This document shows, piece after piece, positions 1 through 18,635 of a DNA stretch of 64,000 bases; position 1 is the stretch's first letter, and every line of letters starts with the position of its first letter. Source of the stretch: Volvox africanus (Eukaryota; Chlorophyta; Chlorophyceae; Chlamydomonadales; Volvocaceae); contig BSDZ01000013.1 in assembly GCA_030268105.1 (NCBI GenBank), positions 1,283,001 to 1,347,000 on the forward strand, read 5' to 3'. Position numbers and translations under genes: made by a program. Under the pieces are notes generated by a model. It was given only the letters and a program-made list of their open reading frames with translations, searched no databases and had not been told where the DNA came from.

Positions 1-332
1 TGGATGAGCGTGACAACCTCATCCGCTCTAAGCTGGGCGCTGTGAAGGACAACACTGGCGATGTGGACAAGCTGGTGGTGGAGGCTGAGGGCATCCTCAA
101 GGCTGCCCGCAGCGAGGTCAGCAGCATGATTAACTCTCAAAAGAATGCTAAGCAGTCAGAGCTTGATAAGGCTTACAACGAGGCTAAGGCAAAGATCACG
201 GCTGAGGTGGAGACTTCGATCGCTGGCCTGGAGAAGGAGTCGGCGGCCATGTTGAAGACTCTGGACGCTCAGGTGGACAAAATTAGCGCCGAGGTGCTGA
301 AGCGGGTGCTGCCAGAGGGCGTGAAGATCTAG
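1..332 (+). CDS. ATPG: Chloroplast ATP synthase CF0 subunit II (b'), 3' end only
   Basis: This is the last exon, or part of it, of a nuclear gene for the b'-type subunit of the chloroplast F0 stator, which joins the membrane ring to F1 in the thylakoid ATP synthase. The reading frame starts at base 3, has no start in the window and ends with TAG at 330-332. It gives about 109 C-terminal residues. They form one charged, Ala/Lys/Glu-rich helix (segments DERDNLIRSKLGAVKDNTG and KAARSEVSSMINSQKNAK) ending in LKRVLPEGVKI, the expected shape of the b' stalk dimerisation helix. The N-terminal transit peptide and membrane helix lie left of the window. I recognise the family from this helix pattern; the b' rather than b assignment rests on it being nuclear-coded and intron-borne. 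Confidence 0.85.
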   Translation, partial: DERDNLIRSKLGAVKDNTGDVDKLVVEAEGILKAARSEVSSMINSQKNAKQSELDKAYNEAKAKITAEVETSIAGLEKESAAMLKTLDAQVDKISAEVLKRVLPEGVKI

Positions 333-3300
333 ATGACAGGCTCTCAGTGTGCTGTGGGGGCGAGTGTTTTGGATTGTGAAAGTGGGAACAAAGGTGCCTA
401 ATCATTTACGGGGATCAGGGTGACGCGTTTACGCCAATGCATTTTTGCATAATGTGTGGAGGTGCAAATATGGAAAGAAGAGGGGGAGATTCGTGCTCCA
501 AGCGACTCATGATGTTGAAGATGCTTGGCAGACTAAAAAGCTCCTATATCTTTAATTGCTCGGGCAGGGTCCGCCATTGCGTTGGCTGGGCCGGCAATTT
601 TGTTGTTGGGAGCCGCCTGCTGGTGATGATGGGCCGTTTTCCTCTTCCTTGCCAGCAGCCATAGACTGGCACCGGAGAGAGGCTGGCACTTTGAGTGTTG
701 TGCTTGCAAACAGTGCGGTAGCAGGAAGGAATAGGAGGACTCCACTTCCCATCTTCCGCTTTTAGAAGAATAATTAGAAGAGGTATATTTTGGAGCGGTT
801 TGGAAGCTGTGTGAGAGAGGGCATTAGTCCACGTCGTCATGATCATGTGCGTGCACATCTACAAAGAAATTTGTAAAAGCAGAGTCATGGATTGAGCTGT
901 GTGATTGATTATCTACTTGTCGTCTCCTCTTTAGTTAATCTCTGATGCCAAAAGGGATGGGATTTGGCCTGAAAGACCAGTTGACAACCAGCATAATTGT
1001 CCTCAGCATTACAACCGGATGATGTTGCTAGTAGTATTGCTGCTCATAGCCACGTGGGGATGTTCCCCCCGGCTCAGCAACGTACTTCTTACTTGACTTG
1101 TTCAATTCCCACTTCCTGCCGGCGGATCCCGACAGCCAGACCAGCTGCAGTGCCCATTGAGTGGACCTAGATTTGGAAAGAGTGTTGGAGAGGGACAGAG
1201 ATGGGCATTCACAAAGGAGATGTTCGCCGGGGGTGTTGATGAGGGGACATGGAGGGGGGTGAGGTGAGAGATGGTGCCCGTTAATGTCCTTTCCCCGTCC
1301 TTCCCGATCTTGTCCCTTCCATCTCCCCTCCTGCCCTTCTCTCTCGTCCCCCTTCCTGCCCTCGTCCTCACCGTAAGATGTGCTGGACTCCACTGCTCCG
1401 ATGTCAAAGCCCTTACACCCACCCAGTGTTGTGCCATATACACGTCAAACCAGCATTGTACGTAAACATTTACACATGCACATACACATACACCTGCAAC
1501 TTGTTATAACTTACGACCATATGCATAGCTGCATGCATAGTAGGCCTGGACGGAGGGAACGTTGGGATGAGTTTTAAGTGGGCATATTAACCTCATAACA
1601 AACTCATCATTTCATTTTTTGTAAAGGGCAGGCGGGGCAACTTGCTGATAGCAGACCTCAAAAAGGTCCGAAAAATATTCCTATCTTTTTGTCTAAAACT
1701 GAAAAGCCAGATGTACGATAAACCCCAATCCCCAGAGACAAGGATTCATCGAGAACCGATCCCTCGTACACGAGGGGTCAAATCCAGTCAGTGTGGCACG
1801 ATGTGGGCCCACCTGCACCGCGTCCACTGCGTCACTGCCAATCTACACCTTGCTTGTCTGCTCCTGACCTGCGTCCGACCAAGGATGTGCGCATGACTGG
1901 GTTTTTGTGCTGCGTTGTGTTTTGTTGCGTATTTTATAGGGACAATAGGGGTTCAGCGACAGTTAGGCAGTTAGGCAGTTGGCTGCTTTTGTTGCTTGAG
2001 GGGACTTTTGTTGCCTCTCGCCTTCCCCCTCCCCCTCTCGCCCTCCCCCTCTCCCCTGGGGGAAGACTTGCCCCTGTATGTCCACGGGCCAATGTGGTTT
2101 AATTTAATTTCCTTCCATTCCGTACGTATATGCCGTACTTTCCCAACCTACATCCTTCCATCCTCCTTCAAGACTATGTTCCTTTCTTTACTTGCTTCCC
2201 TCCGAATTCAGCGGCACTTTTCTGATAAGGTGCATGCGTCCGTCGCCTTGTTTTACTGCCTTGGACTTATCCTTACTCGCCTTTCCCTGTCCCTTCTCTG
2301 TCCCTGCGCTTACTCTTATTCTTTCCCTCGCACGTGTACATCCTTGCTATTACGACGGCTACCGCCGCCGTTGCCCCAGATGAGTGGGTTTGCGTGGAAC
2401 CGGCCTTGGCTAGGTTGGTACACGCGCGCACGCTTCGAGCTGGCCAGATTGGGTGGATGGGTTGGGTTACGGTGCATATAGGTTACAGGTGGGTTCGGGG
2501 AGCACTCGCATGGCAGCGGCAGCGCCAGTGGTCAGGCCAGCTTCGCCTCGGACTCAACACGTCTTTCACTTCAGCAATAAGGCCGATATGATAAATAATT
2601 ACGGTTCCTCTTTCTCTTTTTACCGATTTAATTCGCGGCCTTGGCAACTACTTAGTAAACGTCACAGCTCGTTTCCACTTTTCCTGCTTTGGACGACGTC
2701 AGCCATCATCCGACCTTCACGGTTAGTCCTAGTTCCCTTAGTACCAGCACCAGATTTCTTCTCATTCATCTTCCCCTTCTCCCCCCTCCTCCTGCCCCTA
2801 TGCTCACCTGAAGTACTCTGACGTCACTTCCGCCGTAGAGAAGCATCAACCTGAGCTGTCCGTGAGTTCCTTAATGCCCCCTCCCACCCGGTGAGACAAA
2901 AGCTAAGAACTCAGAGATGCGAGGCGAAAACAGGCAAGGCTATGTCATACGCCGGCATTCTTGGTGCAGGGATGCATATCATGAGATATGTGTTTGTTTT
3001 GTTCGTATAAATTTACAATACCATAAATCAGAAAACCTTATGCGAACGGGCATGTGTGACTCTATGGCGTTTGTGTCTCCGTGTGTGTTTGTGTGTCTGT
3101 GTGTACTAGAGCTATGTTGCGGACTAATGGTGTTTTAAAGCAAGGACAAAATGAAAATCGAATCACAATCACAATTCCAACGACGACCCATGATGCCCGA
3201 ACAACCACCAACTGACAAAAACTGCCATCCCCGCTTGCAGTATACAACGACCTAACTGAACAGAAACATGTCGACAAAATGCATCATGTTCCATTGATCT

Positions 3301-5335
3301 GTGGAACATTACCCAGAGGGGAATTAAAGGGGAAAGTAAATGCGCTTCTGTTGTTTTGTTGGGGTCTTAATATAAAACATTCAAGGGTTGATCACGTGCC
3401 GTACACGCTGTGTAGTCGTCTCGTGCGTGACACGGACACGCACTCTGAAGCCCTGCGAAGAACCGCCAGCATTGGTGCATCCTACCTCACACAGTACCTA
3501 CGAGGGGGAGGAGGGAGAGGGACGTCGTCAGGAATGGGGTGAAAAAGGGAAGGGGGAAAGGGAAGGGGGAGGGGAAAAGGCCGCATTTTTGTGTACTTTC
3601 ACGTTCAGCGAACTTCACCCCGGTCGATATCAGAAATGATTTCGCTCACTCACAATTTGCTGATGAAAAAATCGTACGTCTTCGGAGGAATTTGTAAGCT
3701 GTACTTTCCTTTGCCCGTCAAAATATGATACCGTCAGTGGCAACCAGAGAGATGAGTTGGTGTCGGCTTCCTTAAAGCTCGAAAAAGGTGGGACAACCAA
3801 TATTTGTACCGTGTGATAGTTTAAATAGCAGTTTAGACATTGAGATTTATGAACACACACGCAGTGACCAGCGCGAATGCAGGGTGCACGAACTGCATTA
3901 CTTGGGAGTGTTAATTTTGGATTCCCAAATTTAACGAATTGTGCGCATGGAGTGGTGCGGCGCGTCGCGGTGCACCATGTCGCGCCACCCCACGTCGGGC
4001 AAATTGTCGAGTTTCACAATTTTCACTTAAGCAGCGCAGCTATATTTATAAGCTATACTAATCCATCGGTTCATTTAGGTTCAAGTGTGAGAGGCAAAGG
4101 TTGGACTCCGGGCTGGGACAAGACTTTGAAACTTGTTCAATACTCTATTCACTTTAGCCAGGCCGCGGATCAAATAGAGAATGGTTTAACCTATTACTTC
4201 AGCTGAACAGATTTGCTTTGTCAATGGATCTCCTCACAAGGCGGGAAGATGGTCGTCAAAGGGAATGGTTAATTTGTCAAATGCAGTTAGCTCAGATTGA
4301 AATAATCTAAGACGCCGCGAAAAAGGTTGAGTGTTAAAGTCTTATAAAAATACTCCCTCCCTCCGAAACACACCCACCCAGCGGAAACACAAACGCACAC
4401 ACGTGCGCAGGGACCGAACCCATAGTGTTGTAAAGCAGGGCAGCCAAGACTGGTCAACGGTAGGCCCTGCAGGTCGACGACTAATCCCCACAGGTCCACG
4501 GTCTCCACGGAGATGGTGAAGAGCTTATCAACAGTCTACTGGAGGAGCGCGAGACGTGTGATGACGGGACGGTCGTGACACGGCTTCGTGAGGAGACTTT
4601 ACGTTATATGAGTGACTGAATCTTACTCGTTGCAAGCTGAAATATTACGACCACTAACGAAGGCAGCAAACAGCACGCAGCCGTAATGAGTGATGCATAC
4701 CACGCCATACCACCAACATCGCACTGGTGCATGCATCACACAACCTAGCCACATCGACTGGTTACATAATGTACGAGTATACATATAATATTCCACTGGC
4801 GGCGCTTCAGTACCCTAACATTCGATGCAAATTTATCGCATATCAAGCGGTGTAATGAGTGAGAGTGAGATGCACTTCAATATATCTGCACTGTGCAGCA
4901 ATATTGCACTGATACTTCGGCGCCTGCCATAGGAATAAACCCGCTATCTCACGGCTCGATAATCTACTTAAAAGGAAATCCTGCAAATCCTTCGACAGGA
5001 TACAATCCTCGGCTGCTGAACTCGCTCGCTCGTCGTTTGTTCGGGCCTTAGGGCTCACTCACTCATCGCTCGCTCGTCCAAGCAGTAGAGCGCCGTACTC
5101 TGTCTCACTCTTGGCAGTATATTTCTCATATATTGCCTGGCCCGTGAGATAACTACTCCATATACATCACGGCGTTATATCACGGCGTTGCGAGTGAAAT
5201 GCAAGTATGATATACTTTGGCCAGCAGGTTGAGGTAACGTCTAACCTAAGCAAAGCATTTCCGGAACTAGCACGCGGTTCTAGCTACTGCACGGCAACAT
5301 ACATATGTCCACGCGGTCATTCCATTTCAGGTTAC
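333..5335. other. Gene-free interval between convergent genes
   Basis: About 5 kb holding the 3' UTRs of ATPG (from the left) and the PsbP-like gene (from the right). Open frames here are short, start at arbitrary codons, show no domain and lack matching splice phases. A pyrimidine-rich tract lies near 2010-2060 and a purine-rich (GGGA-type) tract near 3505-3580. A TTACA at 4762-4766 (TGTAA on the minus strand) could end the PsbP-like transcript. I see no supported gene. Confidence 0.6.
872..876 (+). terminator. TGTAA polyadenylation-type signal, candidate for ATPG
   Basis: TGTAA is the usual green-algal poly(A) signal. This copy lies 540 bases after the ATPG stop, which would give a long but plausible 3' UTR. 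Another copy at 1620-1624 is an alternative. Confidence 0.35.
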
Positions 5336-8300
5336 TCAAAAGAGTTTGAGAGAGGCAGCGGAGGCCAGGAGCACCCCTGCGTCCTCCTGCCACCTCCCTT
5401 CCGGACATTGCGCGTTGAACGTGTACAGCAGATCATTCCTGCCGTACAAATGGCATATCATCATGGCGCAGGCGCAAGCGATAAGTTAATAAGGTATCAT
5501 CAGCTGCGAATCTCATTGGTTGAATTGGAGTGGACGTCTTAGCAGGACGACTGATGGATGACAATGCTAGAACGAATTCCCATTTCTCATTCCCATCAGC
5601 AGTTTGCTCCCGCCATCAGCACGAGCGGTATCCGTACATAACATATTCGGGCGGCAGCATGTTCCCGTGGGGTTAGGAAACCAACCACGGTATTCTGAAC
5701 TTTAGATGCCCTAACGTCCATCCACGCCACAACAGGCAGGATGTGCACCCCGAAAGTGTGCGGTTGCACCTCGTACCAGTAGCCGCGGCCTGACTCTGTC
5801 ACAGGATTGGGGCCGTTTGCTTGGTGATGCCCTTTTGCCCAACTGCGTGTTCCCTTCCTTGCGCCCGGCCCATTTCTTATGGATGCTCCGTGTGTGCTGG
5901 GTTGGCCCTTCAAAGGGTTTGCCTGAGCCAGCCGTGCAGTGTGCTCGAATCGAACTGAACGAGTCGGAACTGTCTTGACTAGGAATGGTGGTCCTTAGCT
6001 AGGTCACTCACTCTCTCCTCAAAAGATGCGACTCACCTGATGGCGTAAACGGAGACATTGTGGCGATAGAAGCGTGGGCCACGGACCGTGTATTCCAGCG
6101 TGTAGTACAATTGATCTCCGTATTCCGGAGATTGATGACCCGTGGGACTGCGGCGAAGTGCTGTCACTGCAGACGTTGTTGTCGTACGCCCCGAAGCACC
6201 CAGCAGCTGAGCCTGCAATCCACTGCCCTCAGGCGCCAAGGTGGCCAAAAATCGTTTGCCAGCGCTCTGGGGATCGCCTAATGACTGGAGTGTGAAGCCG
6301 GGTGCGATCGGAGCCACAATGATGGAGACGTTCTCCTCGCCCCTGCAGGATGCGGACGGACGAATCAGGAGTCAGGACCGAGTGACCGACCAACTGACTG
6401 ACCGACCAACTGACCGACCGACCGACTGACCGACTGACTGACTGACCAACTGACTGACCGACCGACTGACCGACTGACCGACTGATCGACAAACTGACCG
6501 ACTGACCGACTGAGCGACCAACTGACTGATCGACAAACTGACCGACTGACCGACTGACCGACCAAAAGCAGAATTGGAAGGCTATTAATGGTATTTAACA
6601 TGTTATGGGACAGATCAAGAGGGGGTTTCATGACATCTTTCGCTTTACTTGTGCTCCTCTCTCACGAACTCCCGCAAAAATCGAATCAGCAGCAAGCCAA
6701 GCAGGTTCAGGGAGCGGACCACCTATCCGAATTTCGGAGTCGGTCGATCAAAGCACTTTTGGGAAATGCAGCTCTGCAATGGAGGATGCTTGAGGGAAAG
6801 AGGACGAAGCCGCGGACACTAGCCTGTGGTAAAGACAGGAGAAGGGTGTTGGAAAGGTGGTTGTGTAAGGTGGTTCCATAAGCCTATGAGCGGCCTGGTA
6901 CTCACGTCGTCCCGGGGGGGCCGAACGCTGCCACCGGCTCCGCCACAGACACCACTGGCTGCTGCCGCGTCCCCGCCAGGGCGGCCCCGCCGTCGAGTGC
7001 ACTGCTGCTGCCTCCGCTGCCGCCTCGCATCGAGAGAGAAGCCGAGCTTGGGGATAGCCGGGGAAAGTTAGCGTCTTCCAGCTCATTGAAGTCGTCGAAA
7101 TCGGCGCCTATGGATCGTAAGGGAAGACCGCCTCGTGCAGCTTCCGCCCGCTTAGCGGCCCGGTAGGCCAGCGTCTGGTCTCCGAGCCAGCTTGCCGGGT
7201 ACGTGAACTCTGCGGTCCCATGACACGGATGAGGTTGAGGTTGAAAGTGCGGATGCGGGCGCGGGTGCGAGTGATAACGGAAGGTGGGACGGAAGGTGGC
7301 GATAATGGAAAGATGGGAGTGAAGCTGATAATGGTAACATGATATGCGTCTAACTACCGTATTTTGAAACAAATGTATTAATCATTCCACATCCCAATGC
7401 TTAGAGTGAGCGTGGCATTACAAAACGGGGACGACTGTCACCAACCAAAATGGTCACTCGGCGTACAGGCAAAGCCCACCATCACTAACCGAAGCCGTAT
7501 GTGTAGTCGACGCAGCGTTTGGCGCCGCGTACCGGCACGAGGACATCTGCCCGGGTTCGCTCAGCCAGCTCCCCGCCATCCAGTCCCAGGAGCCAGCTCG
7601 TGACACCGCCCAAGTTGCCGCCCAGAGCTGAGCCAGGAATAAACACGCAGATGAATAATCCACTCAGAAACAGGCAAGTTTCCGTAAAATTTGCCTTTGC
7701 CAAGGACAGTTCTTGCGCGCGTCTATGTGTCCGCCATTCACGCGTCCGCACATTAGGAGCATGGAAACTTCAATAATAAAACTTTGGCCTCAGGAGATGG
7801 ATATTTGGCTATCCCACGGAATCTGTATCCCACGGGATTTGGATCCCCCAACGAAAATGATCTTGAGCTCCCCATGGACGGGAGGAAATGACCAGGGCAC
7901 GATAAGAGCAGGTTGGGGCACTGATGCCCTCTACTTACTACTAAGCAAGCGCACTCTCTTAAAGTCCCTAAGCACACATCAATCCTCCATCACACCTGCT
8001 GTACGCGGTTCATTTCCCTATTCCGTCGAGCAGCAGCAGCGTGGCGCCGCAAACATCTCACCTATGCCGACTCCGCTAAGCGATCCCAGAATGGCCCGCC
8101 GGGTGTTGGGAAGTGTGCCTCCCCAGTAGATGGTTTGCACGGGATCCGTAAGGCTTGGTCCAGGTAGTGGACTGGAAGGGGGCCCGGGATCGTTTCTGTT
8201 GCTTGGGCGCAAACCGGAACCTGATGTGAGGCATGCAGGTAGGCAGGTAGGCAGTTGTTGCCCAAAGGCCAGGGCGGCAACTGGGCGCACCTGAGCCCTC

Positions 8301-8444
8301 AGATTTCTCAGTTGGCTTGGCCGAGCAAGCTGGGGATGTCAGCCATACACGGCGTGACAGATGGGCTACGGTGGGATGGCAAATGCCATGCCACTGGACA
8401 ACAGAGTGAGCACCGTGGCCCACATTATTGTGAACGCTAAGCAT
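5336..8444 (-). CDS. PsbP-domain protein of the thylakoid lumen, 387 aa, 6 exons
   Basis: Exons, 5' to 3' on the minus strand: 8291-8444, 8062-8220, 7490-7627, 6906-7209, 6037-6342, 5336-5438. All borders are GT..AG and the frame closes exactly (1164 nt). The first 80 or so residues look like a chloroplast transit peptide. At residues 92-108 a twin-arginine stretch, RRAILGSLSGVGIALGG, suggests Tat-dependent import into the lumen. The PsbP domain follows: YGFEFTYPASWLGDQ, then GEENVSIIVAPIAPGFTL, GDQLYYTLEYTVRG, FYRHNVSVYAIRNDL and LLYTFNAQCPEGRW, ending at SLKLF. This order is typical of PsbP-domain (PPD) proteins, which assist or assemble photosystems; NVSxIVAPIxPGF is most like the PPD7-type branch, an inference from memory of the family. 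A Ser/Gly-rich insert of about 60 residues interrupts the domain after the YPASW strand. Confidence 0.88.
6374..6571. repeat. Degenerate (GACC/GACT)n tetranucleotide array
   Basis: About 200 bases of alternating GACC, GACT and AACT units lie inside the fourth intron of the PsbP-like gene. Frames through it read as SVGQSVSRSV-type peptides and are not genes. Confidence 0.9.
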
Positions 8445-8967
8445 CTTTCAACAAGTAAATGTTTCCAGACGAGGTATGGTTATCAGCAGACGTAATGATG
8501 TGCAAGGATTTCGTAGGACGGAGGTTCCACAAATTCTTTATCATCTAGATAAGTTGACCTATTGCTGTATTTTGGTTTTTGCTATGAATTTGTAGGAATC
8601 TATTCTAATCGGAAGCGCTTGACCTGGGCTTAACCTCTGTCGCCTGTACGAAATGCGATTGGATCTTGCCATCAGAAGAAAGGGAAACGGATGCTCAAAT
8701 ATGTGTGAGAGACACCTATTCTCAAAACAGAATTAGGCGCTTTGGTTTCCGGCTTAATCTTACATGCCTGGCGGAAGGTAGACAATAAACCGAACTTATT
8801 GTGACACTCCTAAGTGGCTTGCTTGTTATGCAGCATTAACATGATTTAGAATAAATGATATGTATGTTAGCTCTGATCTTCCCAACTCAGTGTTCTTGCA
8901 GCGCAAGCTGCACAAGGAATCGAGTCGCTCCTGACTGTACAGCTATTGCTTCTTTGTGATCTATGGC
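8445..8967. promoter_or_regulatory. Divergent promoter interval, PsbP-like (-) and HAT protein (+)
   Basis: A 523-base gap separates the two start codons, so it must hold both promoters and 5' UTRs. I see no clear TATA box or named motif. An in-frame TGA at 8932-8934 sits upstream of the ATG at 8968 and fixes that as the first possible start of the HAT gene. Confidence 0.55.
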
Positions 8968-15451
<6,484 letters not shown>

Positions 15452-16619
15452 CGTTGATGTCAGCGGAAAGCCGTCTGACAGCATACGAGAGGTATGTAAG
15501 TGCTGTGATTGCATTTTATTTGACTTTGGCCCCATTTAGCCTACCCTTGTTACTCACCAGTAGCATAACTTGGTGATTGCGCGGCTGGCATCCGCTTCGA
15601 GCTGCTAAATTTTGGATATTTAACCTCTCGAATGGAGTGGAGTGTGCGTTAGGGCTATATGGTCTTCCTAGTTAAGTTCATGTGTTCGATAAAGATCCTA
15701 TACAGGCTCTTTTGGCGGGAAACGGGTGCGCGTTGTCTGAGCTGTCCTTACTCGGCCAACTCTTTTGACAGACCGGGGCTCAAGGAAGAGGGAACGGTAC
15801 GAAATATTACGTGATATTTTGAGGGAACTCTCGTGCGCACGATGTGAAATGGCTTTACGTAGAGGCTAACACAGAGCAGACGATAGCAGCCGCACGAAGG
15901 CATAAATTGACGAGGAGCCCATGGGGACAAGTGGTAACAGCCTGCTGCGGTGGTATAAAGGATGGTTCGTTTTCAATGCTATTTCCCGCCCTTTTAAGGC
16001 AAATTAATAGCGCAACGCACAGTCAGGCATACATGTGATGAATTCGTTTGCGCATGTGTGGGTGGTTCGTGCGTAGATCGCCGGCAAGAGTGGCACGGGC
16101 CATCGTGGCATGTAGCCATCCGGAGAGTACGGGAGGCCGCACACGGGAGCAGCCGATGCACGATGAACCCACCAGCAAACAACCCACCTGCCAAACCCGA
16201 ATGCTTCAACCTGTCACAGTCCCACGGGATCCCCTCCTTAAGATGTCATTCATCATTGTTTTGTTGCCTACCTTATGGGATCTACGTCCCAGATCCAAAT
16301 TCCCGCCATGGCCTCGTTCGTGTTCTCATAGCGTTCCATGTTGCAGGTCCAAAACTCGTCTGAACAACCAAGGATCCTAAACACGAGGCGAGTAATCGAC
16401 CAAAGACGCGTCCCATTTTCCCAAGGCCAACCTGCTACCCAATCCTTAAGTCGCAAATAGATACTGCGCGTTATACTTTCAAGGACTCAAGGCAAAACTA
16501 GGCAATTTGCTTTGCAGTGCAAAGTCAGATATTTCCAGCCACGGACGCGCGCGCATTCTTAGCCGCCGCGAGACTCGAGTTCTGGCAGCACGCCCTCAGA
16601 CGTCGCTCACCGATACCAT
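15452..16619. other. Intergenic, convergent 3' ends
   Basis: This 1.2 kb gap lies between the 3' ends of the HAT gene (+) and the zinc-knuckle gene (-). It should hold both 3' UTRs. I see no exon with matching splice sites and no repeat of note. Confidence 0.6.
15495..15499 (+). terminator. TGTAA signal after the HAT gene
   Basis: TGTAA lies 44 bases past the HAT stop codon. That is close for a poly(A) signal; a later site may be used instead. Confidence 0.35.
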
Positions 16620-18635
16620 CTACTCACTGTCCTCCGACCGGTCCCGGTCCCGAAGCCGCTGCCGATACCCAGCCTCCTCTCCGCTGCCGGCTCGATCTTC
16701 CCGACTCCTCCGCTCCCGCTCCCTCTCTCGGTTGGCCACCCGGTCGTACTCCCGCTCTTTGCCTTTATCCCACTCCCGTTCAGACGCACCGCCCCTGCCT
16801 CGCCTCGCCTCGCTACCACCGTCCCTATCCCTGTCCCGGCCCCGCTCCTTTTCCCGCTCCCTCTCCTCCCGTTCGCGCTCTCTCTCCCGCCACTGATCTC
16901 GGTCATACTCTTCTTCTCTCCCACTCCATTCCCGCTCTCGGAGACGCCGATGCCCCGCCTTGATGGGCTGTCCCTCATCACGGACCCCACGGACCCGCTC
17001 GTGCCTGCCCTCCTCATCCACAGCCACCTCACGCCGCCGCTCCCGTCGCTGCCCGTCCTCCTCCAATGTTCCTTTATGCCTGTACCAACCGCGCGCCTCC
17101 GCTGTGCAATCGTCGCGCCCATTCTCCTCCCCCAACTTCTGCTGCCGTGGCGGCACCGCCTCCAATGGAGGCCCACCCTTATCCTCCGCCGCCACGCGCT
17201 CCCGTATTCGCCGACGTTTCTGATCGCCACCATCCAACTCGCTGTCGCTGCCCCCGCTGCTCTCACTGCTGCCGCTATCATGACTCCGCTTCTTCCGTTT
17301 CTTCTTGTCTTTGTCCTTTTCCTTCTTTCCTTCTTTCTTAGACCGCTTACTTTTCTTCTTGGAGTCTTTCTTGTGTTTCTTCTTTCCAGAGCTACTGCTG
17401 CGCTTGCGTTTGCGAGCTGCACCGCTGTCGGAGTCTGAGCGAGAGCCGCGGCCGCGGCCTTCAGGACCGTCCGAGTCGCTTAGGCTGCTGCCCTCCAAAT
17501 CGGCCGAGTCCAGGGAGGAGACCTCGTCTGGGTCAGGCAGCAGCGCGCGCATACTGGCAACTGGGGGAAGAAAGAGGAGGCAAGAACACATCATAAGCCA
17601 GATTGTCGAAGAGGAGAAAGATTCGTAACTTACGTAGGCACAGCAGTGCAAATGGGCTGACATCCTAATATTCCTACTGGACAACCTGGCAGCAATCGTT
17701 GAGTATATATAGGACAGTGAATAAGTATGGTAGTATAGCATCTACTGGTACGTATACAGGGTTTGGCCGGCATTTCTTATATCTTGCACTGCGCTTTCTA
17801 GTTACCCAACCAACCTGCGACGGCAGCGTCCAGGTCCCCGATGTCTCCCGTGTGACCCGAGACGCCATTTTTGCACTGCTTGGTGAGGTGCCCCAAGCCA
17901 CCGCAAATTTTGCAGGCACCACGCGTTGCGTTACCGGTAGCTCCCTGCGACTTGGCGAGGGCCAACAGACCCTGCAAATCTGTTGCCTTGGGCTGGTATC
18001 CGGCTGGGGGAGAATGATGAGGAGTCGGCAAGATGTGCCAAGGGAAAACCCAGTGAAAGTGCCGGGCATTTGTTAGTATTCAAGAGTCAAGAGTTATGCA
18101 CTCACACGAAGGTAGCTATCAATAGCACAAGCTTCAGTGTTTCACATTTGCACGTGCCACGAGCGTGCCACGAGCGCGAGACTCGAAAGTCCGTACCGTC
18201 TATGAGTAAAATTGGCATGTCAGCATCCACTTAAGTGTAAGAAACAGAATGCATGCAGGGGACACGGAGGTTAAGAGGGTAGGGAGGGTTGAAGTGACCG
18301 ACAAGGACCCGAGACCCGTCCGTCCGCATGGCTCACATGCTTCTATCAGCTGTTGCGCACGCTCCATGCGCTGTGCCTTATAACCTCCGCCATAGGACGG
18401 CGCGCGAAGTGTAGCTTCGATGGCTGAGTTGGTTCCCTTTTGCTCATTCTCAATGCCAATGACGTTGTTCCACATGGAGTTGCCCTGAAGGGCCGTACTG
18501 CGCAAGAGATACGTGATATGGAGCATCACTTAGCACGAGTGAACCAATTTTCCGGGATGAGGGCCCCGTCCGTTCTCACCTCGTGCGAACACGATTGTAC
18601 TGAGCCTTTAGCTGAGCAATACCGCGTGTTGCCAT
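16620..18635 (-). CDS. CXIP4/SREK1IP1-type CCHC zinc-knuckle protein, about 451 aa, 4 exons
   Basis: Exons: 18580-18635, 18337-18497, 17806-18003, 16620-17560; the frame closes (1356 nt). The third exon may instead end at 17815, removing three residues; both donors keep phase. The start MATRGIAQLKAQYNRVRTS, then TALQGNSMWNNVIGIE, matches the N-terminus of plant CAX-interacting protein 4. QGLLALAKSQ follows, then one zinc knuckle CKICGGLGHLTKQC (C-x2-C-x4-H-x4-C). The last exon encodes about 310 residues rich in Lys/Ser (nuclear-signal-like) and then alternating Arg-Glu/Arg-Asp, typical of splicing-associated proteins. Plant and animal relatives are nuclear and linked to SR proteins (SREK1IP1) or, in Arabidopsis, to the CAX1 transporter. 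I infer a nuclear RNA-processing role. Confidence 0.85.

Noticed and set aside
6229..6631. SVGQSVSRSV-repeat frames on the minus strand
   Set aside because: Translation of the GACC/GACT array inside an intron of the PsbP-like gene.
8956..8967. Upstream GTG start for the HAT gene
   Set aside because: Nuclear genes start at ATG; the first in-frame ATG after the upstream TGA is at 8968.
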